Assembly (NCBI GenBank): GCA_003486675.1
Contig: DNGG01000164.1
Coordinates: forward strand, 1-18,710
Length of the DNA stretch: 18,710 nucleotides
DNA from: Cyanobacteria bacterium UBA11372
Lineage (GTDB): Bacteria; Cyanobacteriota; Cyanobacteriia; Cyanobacteriales; Aerosakkonemataceae
Direction: 5' to 3'
Under the pieces are notes generated by a model that saw only the letters and a program-made list of their open reading frames with translations, searched no databases and was not told the origin of the DNA. Of this stretch, positions 1 to 10,300 are shown in pieces. How positions within the stretch are numbered: position 1 is the stretch's first letter; every line of letters begins with the position of its first letter. The translations under genes and the position numbers were made by a program.

Positions 1-3000
1 TTCGCCCATGCAGGGAAAACTTTTAATGGAGAACAAGTCAATCTATCTTTTGGTAAATTTCCAGTTCCAGACGGCAATGTAAAGGTCAAGATTGGAGACA
101 AAACTTTGGGAGAGTTAGATAAAGAATCTGTAAAAGTTCTCCAGGAAACTGGCTTACTCAATAACAATCAATCCCTGAAATTAACGCTCAAATCAATCGG
201 CGATGCGGAAAAAGAAGGACACTTTCTAATAGGCTCTTTTCCCGATAGCAAGCTAATCAGAATCAACAAAGTTAACCAATTCGATGATTTCAAGGGAGTA
301 AAATTCGACGATACCCAACTGCGATCGCTTTCCCTCGAAATACCCCAAACCAAAATCAGGGATGCCGTATTCTTGGGTGGTGAATTGTTGGGCGTCTTGC
401 ACAAAAAGGATGAAAGAGAGGCATTGGAAAACTTAGGACTGCTCAAATTTAAACAAACTACGTCTGTGCCATGCAACCTGAAGAGCAATTTCACCGTCAG
501 TTTCCTTAAAATTGACCCCGAAACGGTTAAATATCCCGAAGTTTGGACAAAGGAAAGCCAAGCGTTTAACCAGACCCAGAAATTAACTCAAGACACCGTT
601 GCTTGTCACCTGCTAAAGTCTTTGACAGAACGTCCTACCCTGTTATTTACCTCATCTGAAGACAAGGTGTTAGGTGTGATGGGTCTTGCGGTTGATAACC
701 ATAAAGAGCAAGTCGTGCGACAGTGGTTAGAATTGAGGGGGATTGAATTTGTCGAAGTTTCTAAAGAAGAAGCACAATTAGAGACAGAAAAAGGTTTGAC
801 TGTTTTCCAACTTGCCACCAACACTATTGAACCAGAAGCCCTACACATTCTTACAAGCAAATTTGGTAAACCGTTAGAAGAATCAGACTATTTCCAGCAG
901 CTTCAAACCTTGCCAGATAGACCTGAGATTGTTGCAAACAACCCGGAAAAAATTGTCCAATTGGAGCAAGTAACTGAGATTGAATCAAAACCTTCTCTTC
1001 ATCAAATTCAGCAAGATATACTGGAAGTTAAAGCAGGTATTATCGTGCAGCAGGTTAACTGCCAACATAAGATGGGTGCGGGACTTGCATCTGCGATCGC
1101 AAATAAATGGCCTCAAGTAAAACAAGCCTATTTGGACAAACAAAACTGGCAATTGGGTGACGTACAATTCGTAACCGTATCCAAACCCAACGAACCATCT
1201 TTAGCAATCGCAAACGTTGCGGGTCAGTACAATTATGGCACCGATCAAAGACAAACAGATTTTGAGGCTTTAAAACAAGGATTAGCCCAAGTCAACCAGT
1301 ATGCCAAAGACAATAACCTCCCTGTTTATATCCCCTCTGGTTTGGGATCGGGACTCGCTGGCGGCAAAACTCAACAGGAAAAAGATGCAACTTGGACAAT
1401 TGTTAAAGAGATTATTGCCCAAGAATGTCCCACGGCAACTATCTGTGCAAAACCGCAAGAATTAGCCGCCACCATATCGGGAAAACCTATCCCGATGACC
1501 TATCCCCTGATGCTGTACGGAGAACCCAATCCTCTGCCCGTTTCTACTTGCATCGATGCTATGCGCGGGTATGGTAGGTGTCATACTACCAGAAATTACG
1601 AACCTTACAAACAGTATGGATTTAACGAAGGAGATATTGCGATCGCGCAAGCGTGCGCGGCTAGCGCAATCGCAGATGGAGGTTCTGTGCAAGTCGCCTT
1701 CCGGGTGGGAAAGCAATACCCGATTACAAAAGAAATGATTGCTGACCCAACTTACCAACAACAATGGGCAGAAATGGAGAAGCATAATGCCAAAGCACTG
1801 CCACACTTATTTAAAGATAAACCCCAAGTTTGGGGACTGCACATGGAACCGCTGGGCGATTATGTTGATGGCAAAATTTTACCATTTACTGTCATCAACC
1901 AGGAGCATTTGCCGTCACATCCTAAAGCCATCAGCGCACCCATTAACATCGGTTCGCGCAGTAGCGATCCTTTGGGTGCAGCACTGACTAACCCCACACT
2001 CAAAGCTAAAGAATTGGGTAAAATTCAACAAGATTATCCGGTTTCCTTCCTGACAAACCCCTTTGTACCTGCTGGAAGTTGTCGTGCTGAAACTTGGCCT
2101 GTTGATAAACCCGCAGGCGTCCCCTTTGTTTCGGCAGAACAAGCATATCAGTATTACAAAGAAACCGTGACGAAAGGCGAATCCAGAGTGCAACTAATGA
2201 CTGCAATTATTGCAGCCAAACTCCAGCAGCATCCTCGTTTGTTTGAGGCGATAAAAGGCCGGGGTGGGGTGGAATGGTTAGAAAATTGCACCCATTACGT
2301 GACTTCCAGCAGAGACAATTATTGGGAAGGAAAAGGGAAAGATTCTCCCTTTATTCGTGCTTTGATTGCAGGGTATTCGGGGGTATTGGAAAGAGCTAAA
2401 ACGGATGTAGCAACGTCGCAAGTTCCGACTGTGAGAGAAGCAATTGCACATTCGCCGCCAACACTAACCACCGAAGGAAAGAACGCTACCCTTCCCCCGA
2501 AGACTTGTAACCCTCTCGCCAACATCCAACCTCTAAACGAAAAGGTTGCTCGCAATTTTCCTAAAGATAGGGCAATGGCTGAAGTTGCTACCCAATTTAT
2601 TGGCACTTCAGCTAACCCCAATACACCCAGTTCTACTGCTAATTACGAAAAAGCTTGGGGAGAACTTGCTAACACGGGAGTTTACTCTGTCAATGATATT
2701 ATAATGGTTTCTGGTAACGGCCCCTGGCGTGCTTCAAATGAACAAATCGAAACCGCTTTTAAAAATCATTATGTTCCGCTGTTAGAGAAAGCGCGAGCGT
2801 CGCGAAGTTCTTTTGTTGTAGGCAACGCTTTCGGCACCGATCAATTAGTACAAAACTACCTCAAAGAAAACGGTTATTCTCTAGAGCAAGTTAACGGATA
2901 CACCAAAGCTAACCCACCCGAACTCAATACATCTGTTTTTACTGCTTCAACCCACCCAGCTATTCCCCAAGTTGGGGGGATGGCAGAAACCATCAATACC

Positions 3001-3462
3001 TACGAACAAACAACTTTAGAAACGCTAAGAACCTGGTATGCCGCTGCCGATAAGTTAGGAAAACCATCTGAATATCTTGCCAGAATTACGGAAGTTGCCA
3101 ACAATTTTAAATCTGGTCAAGCTTTATCAGAGCCAGCGCTTATTGCGATGAACAAAGACTTAGAATCGCTTCGTTCTCTCAACCATCTGACCCAAATTAC
3201 TCAAAGAATTGCCGATGTCCTGGGTACTCCCAGTACTGATGGTTCGACTGAGGTTAAAGGCAAAACTTACGCTCTCCAAGTCAATCCTGCGAAGAAAGAT
3301 TTATTAATCTCTCAAAAAGATGGGACGGTTGTTCTGGATATTAAATCCGGTGAAGTGCAAACCCATCAAGTTGATGCCCAAGTTATCAGCACTTTCGAGG
3401 ATATTAATTCCCGGATAGATAGTGCTTTAAGTGAGGTCAAAAAAGAGTATTTGAACCTGTAA
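1..3462 (+). CDS. Polyvalent protein (macro, ASCH-like, NADAR-like, SLOG-like domains), 5' end outside window
   Basis: The frame is open from base 1 to the TAA at 3460-3462, so this is the C-terminal 1153 residues of a larger protein; a TTG at 106 is not a credible start. About bases 1000-1440 encode a macro domain that should bind ADP-ribose (VNCQHKMGAGLA, then IPSGLGSGLAGG). About 1540-1890 encode an ASCH/PUA-like stretch (GRCHTTRNYEP, GDIAIAQ, VAFRVGKQYPIT), which is weaker. About 2040-2390 encode a NADAR/YbiA-like domain (SFLTNPF, SAEQAYQYYK, DNYWEGKGKDSPF); this family includes ADP-ribose/NAD-linked N-glycosidases. About 2700-2910 encode a SLOG-like Rossmann segment (VSGNGPW, FVVGNAFGTDQLVQNYL). 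Such fusions are known as polyvalent proteins of phages and conjugative elements, thought to counter host defences on entry. Substrates are inferred only. Three GC-rich repeats are embedded in frame. Confidence 0.8.
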   Translation, partial: FAHAGKTFNGEQVNLSFGKFPVPDGNVKVKIGDKTLGELDKESVKVLQETGLLNNNQSLKLTLKSIGDAEKEGHFLIGSFPDSKLIRINKVNQFDDFKGVKFDDTQLRSLSLEIPQTKIRDAVFLGGELLGVLHKKDEREALENLGLLKFKQTTSVPCNLKSNFTVSFLKIDPETVKYPEVWTKESQAFNQTQKLTQDTVACHLLKSLTERPTLLFTSSEDKVLGVMGLAVDNHKEQVVRQWLELRGIEFVEVSKEEAQLETEKGLTVFQLATNTIEPEALHILTSKFGKPLEESDYFQQLQTLPDRPEIVANNPEKIVQLEQVTEIESKPSLHQIQQDILEVKAGIIVQQVNCQHKMGAGLASAIANKWPQVKQAYLDKQNWQLGDVQFVTVSKPNEPSLAIANVAGQYNYGTDQRQTDFEALKQGLAQVNQYAKDNNLPVYIPSGLGSGLAGGKTQQEKDATWTIVKEIIAQECPTATICAKPQELAATISGKPIPMTYPLMLYGEPNPLPVSTCIDAMRGYGRCHTTRNYEPYKQYGFNEGDIAIAQACAASAIADGGSVQVAFRVGKQYPITKEMIADPTYQQQWAEMEKHNAKALPHLFKDKPQVWGLHMEPLGDYVDGKILPFTVINQEHLPSHPKAISAPINIGSRSSDPLGAALTNPTLKAKELGKIQQDYPVSFLTNPFVPAGSCRAETWPVDKPAGVPFVSAEQAYQYYKETVTKGESRVQLMTAIIAAKLQQHPRLFEAIKGRGGVEWLENCTHYVTSSRDNYWEGKGKDSPFIRALIAGYSGVLERAKTDVATSQVPTVREAIAHSPPTLTTEGKNATLPPKTCNPLANIQPLNEKVARNFPKDRAMAEVATQFIGTSANPNTPSSTANYEKAWGELANTGVYSVNDIIMVSGNGPWRASNEQIETAFKNHYVPLLEKARASRSSFVVGNAFGTDQLVQNYLKENGYSLEQVNGYTKANPPELNTSVFTASTHPAIPQVGGMAETINTYEQTTLETLRTWYAAADKLGKPSEYLARITEVANNFKSGQALSEPALIAMNKDLESLRSLNHLTQITQRIADVLGTPSTDGSTEVKGKTYALQVNPAKKDLLISQKDGTVVLDIKSGEVQTHQVDAQVISTFEDINSRIDSALSEVKKEYLNL

Positions 3463-3476
3463 AACGAAATTTTGGG

Positions 3477-3528
3477 ATATGCCTCCGCAACGCTTGCGCG
3501 ATATGCCTCCGGCACGCTGCGCGATCGC
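3477..3528. repeat. Two degenerate tandem copies of a GC-rich cyanobacterial repeat
   Basis: Two successive units start ATATGCCTCCG and end TTGCGCG or CTGCGCG (about 3477-3500 and 3501-3523); the second runs into GCGATCGC. Similar GC-rich words occur inside the preceding coding sequence, so this looks like a dispersed cyanobacterial repeat family. Confidence 0.6.
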
Positions 3529-3627
3529 CTTCGATTCTGAAGATGAGTTTCTTCAGTTACTCCCAAGCCTCGTAGCGTATCGGATCTAGTTGAAGAAGCG
3601 ACAAAACATCAAAAGGATTCACAATCA

Positions 3628-3650
3628 GTTAGCGGACACCGTCCGCTAAC
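3628..3650. repeat. Perfect 10-bp inverted repeat, 3-base loop
   Basis: GTTAGCGGAC, then ACC, then GTCCGCTAAC. This is a stable hairpin about 165 bases past the stop of the polyvalent gene. No T-run follows on either strand, so its role as a terminator is uncertain. Confidence 0.6.
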
Positions 3651-3803
3651 CACTCTCCGTCTTCATCTCTTTGCGATCGCGTGCAAACTTGACATGCTCC
3701 TATCGCGTTATGCTGTTGAACAGATTGAATTGGCAGGCCGAGCGATACAACAAGCTTTATAGCGATACTGTTGTTCAAACATACAATAACAGCGCCCCAC
3801 TAG

Positions 3804-3820
3804 CTCCTAACAGTTAGGAG
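3804..3820. repeat. Near-palindrome CTCCTAAC-A-GTTAGGAG
   Basis: Two perfect 8-base arms separated by one base, between the convergent 3' ends of the polyvalent gene and the ABC exporter. It could be an operator-like palindrome or a folded 3' end; nothing distinguishes these. Confidence 0.45.
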
Positions 3821-3957
3821 TTAATGAGGCTAATAACTGCTTCGATAGTACTTAAGTTGCATGAAGTTATAAGTCCAATCTAAGCAATTTTTTTGAGCAG
3901 CATAGAGATAATAGTTTTGTCACCCAAGTTGTTAGGTATTGCCAAACATCTTGATAT

Positions 3958-5763
3958 TTACCTTAGCCCATACTGTAACTGATGATAATGCCAGAGCTTA
4001 CCTTTCTGTTTCATGAGTTCCTGGTAACTATCCTGCTCTATAATACGACCCTGTTCTAACACCACAACTTTATCTGCCTTAGCAATGGTAGACAGACGAT
4101 GAGCGATCGCGATCGCTGTTCGGTTCACTGATATTTGCTCTAAAGCTTCCTGAATTAATCGTTCAGATACGGAATCCAGAGCGCTGGTCGCTTCGTCTAG
4201 AATTAAGATCTCAGGGTTTCTTAATAGGGCGCGGGCGATCGCTATCCGCTGACGTTGACCGCCAGATAATCGGATTCCTCGGTCTCCCAGTTGAGTTTCA
4301 AAGCCTTCAGGTAACTCCTCAATGAACTCCAGTGCATTGGCAAGTTGAGCCGCCTGTCTAATTGCAGCTTCATCAGCCCCTTCGCTGCCATAGGCAATAT
4401 TATCTCTGACAGAAGTATTGAAAATAAATGTTTCCTGACTCACTACAGCTATCCGGCGTCGCAGCGAACCAATTTCAAACTCTCGCAGATCAATTCCATC
4501 AATCAGAATCTGACCCCGTTGCGGATCGTAGAAGCGCGGGATTAAAGCGGCTAAAGTGCTTTTGCCAGCACCGGAAGCACCTACTAGGGCGGTCATTTGT
4601 CCCTTTTTGATTTCTAAGGTAATCTCCTGGAGTACTGGTGAACCGTCTTTGTAGCTAAAGTCTACGGAGACAAATTCGATAGACCGCTTCAATCCAGGAA
4701 ACAAAACTTTCCCATTTTGAAAGTAAGGTTTATCATCAGTTCTCAGTAATTCCTTGATATTATTTAAGGAGCCTTGGCATCTGCTGATTCCTGTTGCTGC
4801 CCCATTCATTGCTTGCACAATTGGTATCAAGCGCAGTAAGACATATATAAATGTCAGTAACACAGCCACTGGCATATTTAAAGTTGTGAATCCCAGAAAA
4901 ATAATCAGAATAATAATGGCTGTGCCTAGACCTCTTGCCAGAGAGTCTACCAGGGCGGAACTTGATAAAGATTTAGCTTCACTTCTGACGATTTCAGAAC
5001 TGGCTTGATAGAATCGCCTGCGCTCGAACTCTTGAGTCACAAAGGCGTGAACTGTAAAAATTCCGCTGAGGAACTCCACAGCAACTGAGGTAAAATAGCC
5101 ATTAGCTTTTGTTGTTTCAAAACTGGCATCTCTGACTTTATTTCTTAATATTGATAGTCCGAATGACAACAGACTTAACGATAGTACTGCTACCAAAGAA
5201 AGCTGCCAAGAGATGATAAAAATAGCAAGCGCATAGACTGAGAGAGTAATTCCTTGAGTAATCAAAGCAGCACTCAAGCTAAAAGGCATCCATAGCTTGT
5301 TTATTTCAGTAGTAAAGCTGTTAATCAATTCTCCAGAACGGATCTGTGAAAAATAGATCAAACTGAGCCGCTGAAACTGTTCAAAAACTCGTCGGCGCAG
5401 ACGATCTATTAAAGTTTCCTCGATCAGACCGACATATAATACTTGCAGGTAGAGAAAACCTGAGCGCAACCAGGTAATTAGTAAAATTAGAGTTGATAAT
5501 CGATACAAACGATTAGTTGGCGATTCGTTGATGCCTAAAAACCAAATATCAACCCAATCAATTCCTGTTTGAATAGCTTGAGAATTCGGATTGATTAAGC
5601 CTTGCAAAAAAGATAAAAGCAGTCCTATCCCGATTCCTTCAGAGGCTGACGCTAACAATGAGGAAATCAGCGCCAGAGTAACTACTTTAGGAAAATATTT
5701 GAACTCGCGCCAGAATATGTAGTTTTCTTGCCATAATTTTGTCAGTTTTTTAATTCTCAACAT
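3958..5763 (-). CDS. ABC exporter, fused permease and ATPase (HepA/MsbA/HlyB type)
   Basis: 601 residues, a half-transporter expected to work as a dimer in the cytoplasmic membrane. Residues about 1-330 form the six-helix membrane domain and about 365-590 the ATPase. The ATPase has Walker A GASGAGKST (395-403), the signature LSGGQRQR (about 499), Walker B ILILDEATSALD (about 517-528) and the H-loop AIAHRLST. There is no N-terminal C39 peptidase, so it is not a peptide-cleaving bacteriocin exporter. Overall sequence resembles the HepA-like exporters of filamentous cyanobacteria (ASEGIGIGLLLSFLQGL near the N-terminus), which are linked to envelope glycan or glycolipid export; the cargo here is unknown. 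It lies 118 bases downstream of the thioesterase gene on the same strand, suggesting co-transcription. It may export that locus's product and, less surely, the RiPP product. Confidence 0.93.
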   Translation of the reverse strand: MLRIKKLTKLWQENYIFWREFKYFPKVVTLALISSLLASASEGIGIGLLLSFLQGLINPNSQAIQTGIDWVDIWFLGINESPTNRLYRLSTLILLITWLRSGFLYLQVLYVGLIEETLIDRLRRRVFEQFQRLSLIYFSQIRSGELINSFTTEINKLWMPFSLSAALITQGITLSVYALAIFIISWQLSLVAVLSLSLLSFGLSILRNKVRDASFETTKANGYFTSVAVEFLSGIFTVHAFVTQEFERRRFYQASSEIVRSEAKSLSSSALVDSLARGLGTAIIILIIFLGFTTLNMPVAVLLTFIYVLLRLIPIVQAMNGAATGISRCQGSLNNIKELLRTDDKPYFQNGKVLFPGLKRSIEFVSVDFSYKDGSPVLQEITLEIKKGQMTALVGASGAGKSTLAALIPRFYDPQRGQILIDGIDLREFEIGSLRRRIAVVSQETFIFNTSVRDNIAYGSEGADEAAIRQAAQLANALEFIEELPEGFETQLGDRGIRLSGGQRQRIAIARALLRNPEILILDEATSALDSVSERLIQEALEQISVNRTAIAIAHRLSTIAKADKVVVLEQGRIIEQDSYQELMKQKGKLWHYHQLQYGLR

Positions 5764-5881
5764 CTAAAATTATCTGCCTGAGCCTTATTTAAGTAAGCTG
5801 TCAACTTTTTATTTAGTACCTATACATCAGGTTTTTCTCAGAAGCTCATGTTTCAGAGCGATGCCCTGTCCGTAGATTATT

Positions 5882-6811
5882 TCAACCAGTTGCATTATGT
5901 TTGGTGACTGGTGGTTTTAGATTCTCCGCCTCTGCCGCATCGAAGCAAAGGCTCAACTGTTCGGCTATGGCCTGGGCATGTTCTTTGATATAGGTAGTGT
6001 GTTCCCCTGGAAACATGTAAATCTCTAAACCTTCGGGAGCTACGTTGCTCCATCCTTGGGTTGGGTTTTGGCGATATAGCGCTTCACAAAGTAGCAATGC
6101 AATCCGACCCGAGTAGGTTTGCGGTCTGTAGCGTAAGAGAGTTGTGCTATATTGTTGCCATAGATGTGCGTAAAAGCGAGCTTTCCAAGCCTCCCTGTCT
6201 CTGAGTAAATAAAGCTTAAAGGCGTTCATGGCTTTATCAAAAAAATAGGACAACCGCTTACCTGGCTCGATGTGCCAGAGTTGGTTCAAGTGATAAATAA
6301 TTGTTGCTGGTATTTTTCTTGGCAACCGATCGTTGTAACAGGTTGTTTCAGTTGGACAACTGGTATCTAGCAGAACCAATAGAGCTACTTTCTGACCTTG
6401 TGCCACGAGTTGCTGAGCCATTTCAAAGGCCACGATTCCTGCTAAGCAATCACCTCCTAAAAGGTAAGGGCCATCAGGTTGGAAGGCTCGTATAGCTTTG
6501 ATATAGTCAGCAGCTAAAACTTCAGCCGGGGGGTATTCAGCTGGGGCATAGGGGTTTAATTCTCCATCTAAAATACTTGCCCTTAACCCGTAAAACGGTC
6601 GCTCTGAATCTAGATGGATTAGCAATCTAGCAGCAACTGCTAAGCCTATGTCTCCATCAACTCCTCCAACTCCTCCAAGAACTAGAAAAAATGGTCTCTT
6701 TCTGCCGTTTGGCTGAATTGTAACTAAAGGAGAAGCGGAGTTTGATTCTACTTGATAAGCGAGAGTATTGGCCTGATAGCTTTCTGATTTTGTCTGTTGT
6801 TTTGAGAGCAT
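5882..6811 (-). CDS. Stand-alone thioesterase-type alpha/beta hydrolase with Cys nucleophile
   Basis: 309 residues, of the family of NRPS/PKS thioesterases that release or edit carrier-bound acyl chains. The core starts with KRPFFLVLGG (about residue 38) and contains ERPFYGL and PDGPYLLGG. The nucleophile elbow reads GGDCLAG: Cys122 stands where most family members have Ser, and Ala replaces the usual +2 Gly. A likely acid lies in LLDTSCP and the catalytic His is H271 (PGEHTTY). Cys-type elbows are known in some thioesterase domains, so activity is still likely. The start ATG follows TTAGG at a suitable distance. The gene lies between the adenylation protein and the ABC exporter and resembles the two C-terminal thioesterase domains of the former, suggesting duplication. 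The substrate is unknown. Confidence 0.88.
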   Translation of the reverse strand: MLSKQQTKSESYQANTLAYQVESNSASPLVTIQPNGRKRPFFLVLGGVGGVDGDIGLAVAARLLIHLDSERPFYGLRASILDGELNPYAPAEYPPAEVLAADYIKAIRAFQPDGPYLLGGDCLAGIVAFEMAQQLVAQGQKVALLVLLDTSCPTETTCYNDRLPRKIPATIIYHLNQLWHIEPGKRLSYFFDKAMNAFKLYLLRDREAWKARFYAHLWQQYSTTLLRYRPQTYSGRIALLLCEALYRQNPTQGWSNVAPEGLEIYMFPGEHTTYIKEHAQAIAEQLSLCFDAAEAENLKPPVTKHNATG

Positions 6812-7398
6812 CTTAACCTAAGCTCCGACGTAACGCCATTGCTACTTAAGAACAGCAGCAGGTAGCTGAGCGAGGTGTATCTTATTTGGCTGATATCGAT
6901 GTCAGTTTTCGGGGGTGCTTGTTACCCGGTCAGCCATTTGGGTTCTCTAATTCAACACTTGGAGAGTGTTAATAATGTAAAACTAAGGTGATACGCGAAC
7001 GTCTTGTATAACACCAAGTTACAGCACCTGCTACGGATGATCTGTCAAATTATTATGTTAATTGCTGGTAGAAAAACACCTATTAATGATTGGCAAGTAT
7101 CTTATGGCTATTGCCCCTATAAGCACCCGTGGAGATGGCAAAAGCAGGAGCTTTTGTCTTTAAAATGATTAGCCACAGCTAAGACACTAGCCTACTCGCT
7201 GGTAGATTTATTAAGCTTTTACCTAGATTAACAAAGAGATCTTAAGTCTCTTCCAGAAATTTACATAAAATTACATGTTAAACTTCTTTATATTAATTCA
7301 AGTTGCCAGTTACAAGAGAGCGATCGCTCTCTTCGGGTGAAGTGTAGCAGCGATCGCAATCCAAAGCCAATTTCCAAGTCCGATCTTGTCTGAATGTG
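6812..7398. other. Gene-free stretch between two minus-strand biosynthetic genes
   Basis: No coding frame of any length was recognised. It contains small inverted repeats: AACACT/AGTGTT at 6954-6970, CAAAAGC/GCTTTTG near 7139-7155, and a 20-base palindrome at 7314-7333, plus two GCGATCGC sites. A promoter for the thioesterase gene may lie here, but I cannot point to one. Confidence 0.5.
7314..7333. repeat. 20-base perfect palindrome centred on GCGATCGC
   Basis: AAGAGAGC joined to its exact complement around the HIP1 core, 65 bases past the stop codon of the adenylation-thioesterase gene (minus strand). It could fold the 3' end of that transcript. No T-run follows on the minus strand. Confidence 0.55.
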
Positions 7399-10300
7399 CT
7401 AACTCTCCGGATTTTCGCGCTCGCAGACAACCGGGTCTGAATGCTGGGGTGGAATGTCGGCTAAATCATCCGCCTGCACCCGATCTATGCAAGCTCGCAA
7501 TTTTTCAGCCAGCACTCGTGCATGGGGTTCTCTGAACATAGAATCGTGATTGCCTGGAACATCGTGGATATCCAAGCCTCCACCAGCAAGTTCGCCCCAG
7601 CCCATTTGGGGATCGATATCCCATCCTTCAGGTGCAGGCTGATGGATAGCCCGGAAGACGGTCACTCGACCTGGATAAACTTGCAGAACATATTTTCTTG
7701 CTGCTTGTTTGTTGGCTTCTTCCACGACTAAGTTGTGCCGAGTTTGAGTTAAGGAATCCAAGCTGTTTTGGGAAAAACCGAAAGAAATCTTTTGACCCCT
7801 TTCCTGAATTCTATTCTTGAACCACTGAAGTTTCCCCGTTATCTTCTTCAGAATATAGCCAGGTCCTTGTGTTAAAAGGCTATTGAAATGATCGGCAACT
7901 CGCTTTCGGAATGACACTCGTTTGAGATAGCCCGGAGCGCTGGTATCAAATAAGGCTAGCAGAGCCACCTTGTGACCTTGCTGATGAAGTTGTTGAGCCA
8001 TTTCCCAGACTACTTCACCTCCAAAGGAGGAGCCTCCCAGAAAATAAGGCCCTTCAGGTTGGACGTTGCGTATCTCTTTGATGTAGAGATCTGCCATATC
8101 TTCAACCTGAGTCAGAGGGGCTTGTTTTCCATTTAGTCCTTGTGGTTGTAGCGCATAAAATGGCTGCTCTTTACCCAAATGAAGCGCCAAATCGCGGTAA
8201 TATAAGACACTGGTACCAAGGGCATGAACGCAAAACAGAGGTGGTCTAGAACCATCAGCCTGAAGCGTCACCAACGGCGACCATAGCACTGACTCTTCTG
8301 ACTGATTTAAAAGGCTAGCTGTGCCTTCAACCTCGATTGTTGAGTCGTGAGGTTCCGAAACATAGCTTTCTGAAGTTTCTGTCTGAACCTTATCCAAGCT
8401 AGCTTTCAATTTTTCTGCTAAAACTTCGACTTGGGGCTTTTCAAACATGGAGTTGTGATACCCAGGAATTTCCTGAATTTCTAATCCTCCAGCTGCTAGA
8501 CTTGCCAATTTGGGTGAGTTCTTTAACCGCCACTCGCTGGACAAAAATAAGGCGATCTGACCTGGGTATACTTGCGGGATATAAGTAGCTATAGCTTGGT
8601 CAAAGGCTTGTAACAAGTAAACGTCTTGGAGATGGCGAGGCAATGGGCGTCCGGTTCTGGAGTAAAACTTGCCTATGATACGCTTGATACTGATGACGAG
8701 TTCATGCTTGAGGAACCTCAGCTTATTTTTGGCCTTAGCCAGAATGTAGTCAAGTCCAAATTGACCAAGATTATGCCAATGAAGATACAATCCTAAGTTG
8801 TTCTCCTGCCAGATCCCATCAATAAAGGCTAGCAGCGCTATCTTCTGACCTTGTTTTTGGAGCTGTTGAGCGATTTCAAAAGCTAGAAATGAGTCATTGC
8901 AGTAGCCTCCTAACAGATAAGGCCCTTCGGGCTGGATGGTACGCATATCTTTAATGAATTGCTCTGCAATATCTTCAAGGTGGAGGTGAGGAAGCTGTTG
9001 TTCAAAAAGCTCCGTTAGCCCGAAAATATTTAGGCCGTAAAATGGTTGTTCAGTTCCCAGTAACGATCCAAGTATTTGGGCATAATTTATTGAGTTGATA
9101 AAGAAGAAAGGTAGTTTGGAGCCATGAGGTTGAATTGGCACTAGGGAAGACCAAGGTGGTGACCATCCTTGTTGGCGCAGAACAGCAGCCAGTTGCTCAA
9201 CGGTTGGAGCCTGAAAAAGGATAGCCAGAGGCAGTTTTTTCTGGCAAGTTTTCTCGATTTGCGCCAACAGCTGTACAGCTAGGAGGGAGTGACCTCCCAG
9301 GTCAAACAAGTTATCTCTCACACCGATGGGCTTAATGCTTAGAACTTTTTCCCAAATCTTTGTCAGTTGGAGTTCTAAATCGTCTCGGTGAGCGACAAAA
9401 TTAGATTCCCGCTCTTGGTTATTAAGGTCTTCAACTTGTTGACGGATAGCATCGAATTCACCGGCCTCAAATCGTTGTTTAAGTTGCAAACGTTGAATTT
9501 TGCCCGTTGAAGTTCTAGGAATGGCAGATTTCTCAATTGGAATTAGATAAGTGGGATTGATCCCAAGTTTCTCGGCAATATTTCTCCGAATTTGCTTGAG
9601 TAATTGCGCTAAGTGCCTCTCTTCACAGACAAGGGAATGGAAAAAGATGGCTAATTCATCTGTTTCGCTGTCCGACTGGCGAATTGCACAAGCAGCAGTG
9701 TAAGAAGGTTCAACCCCTTCAACTTCTTCGGCTACCAACTCAATTTCGTGGCAGGTATAGTTGCGTGCATTAATGATGATAATTTCTTTTTCACGCCCTG
9801 TAACTGTTAGCTTTCCATCTTGAAGAAAGCCTAAATCTCCAGTATTTATCCAGCCGTCTTCGGTGAATAACTCGCGATTCAGTTCGGGAGCTTGATAATA
9901 GCCTGATGTCATTGATGGGCCTGTGACCTGGATTCGACCTATTTGACCTTCTTCGAGGATACTACCCTGTTGATCGACAATCCGAATAGAGTGTCCCGGT
10001 GTTGGCTTTCCTATTTCTACAAAGCAATTACGATTATAAGAGGTAATTAGAGAGAGTCCTTTTGAACTAGCAGCTGTTGGTCCACACTCTGTCATACCGT
10101 AGGCTGGGTATAGAACATTGGGGTTAAGGTTATATTTACTTAATAGCTCTATGAAATTTTTTGCCGTTTTAGCTACAATAAGTTCGGAGCCGATGCCTAT
10201 CATTTGAACAGAATAAAAATCCCATTTTTGTTTTGAAGTATTTCTAATTTTTTCAACTACAAGGGCTAATATAGAGCTAGTTGTTGGTGAATGTGTTACT

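Larger units (their letters stand above)
3463..3957. other. Gene-free stretch with repeats
   Basis: No convincing coding frame lies here between two 3' ends: the plus-strand polyvalent gene and the minus-strand ABC exporter converge on it. It holds a degenerate tandem repeat near its start, two short perfect inverted repeats, and two GCGATCGC sites (about 3522 and 3673). Either inverted repeat could end transcription, but neither has a clear T-run. Confidence 0.6.
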
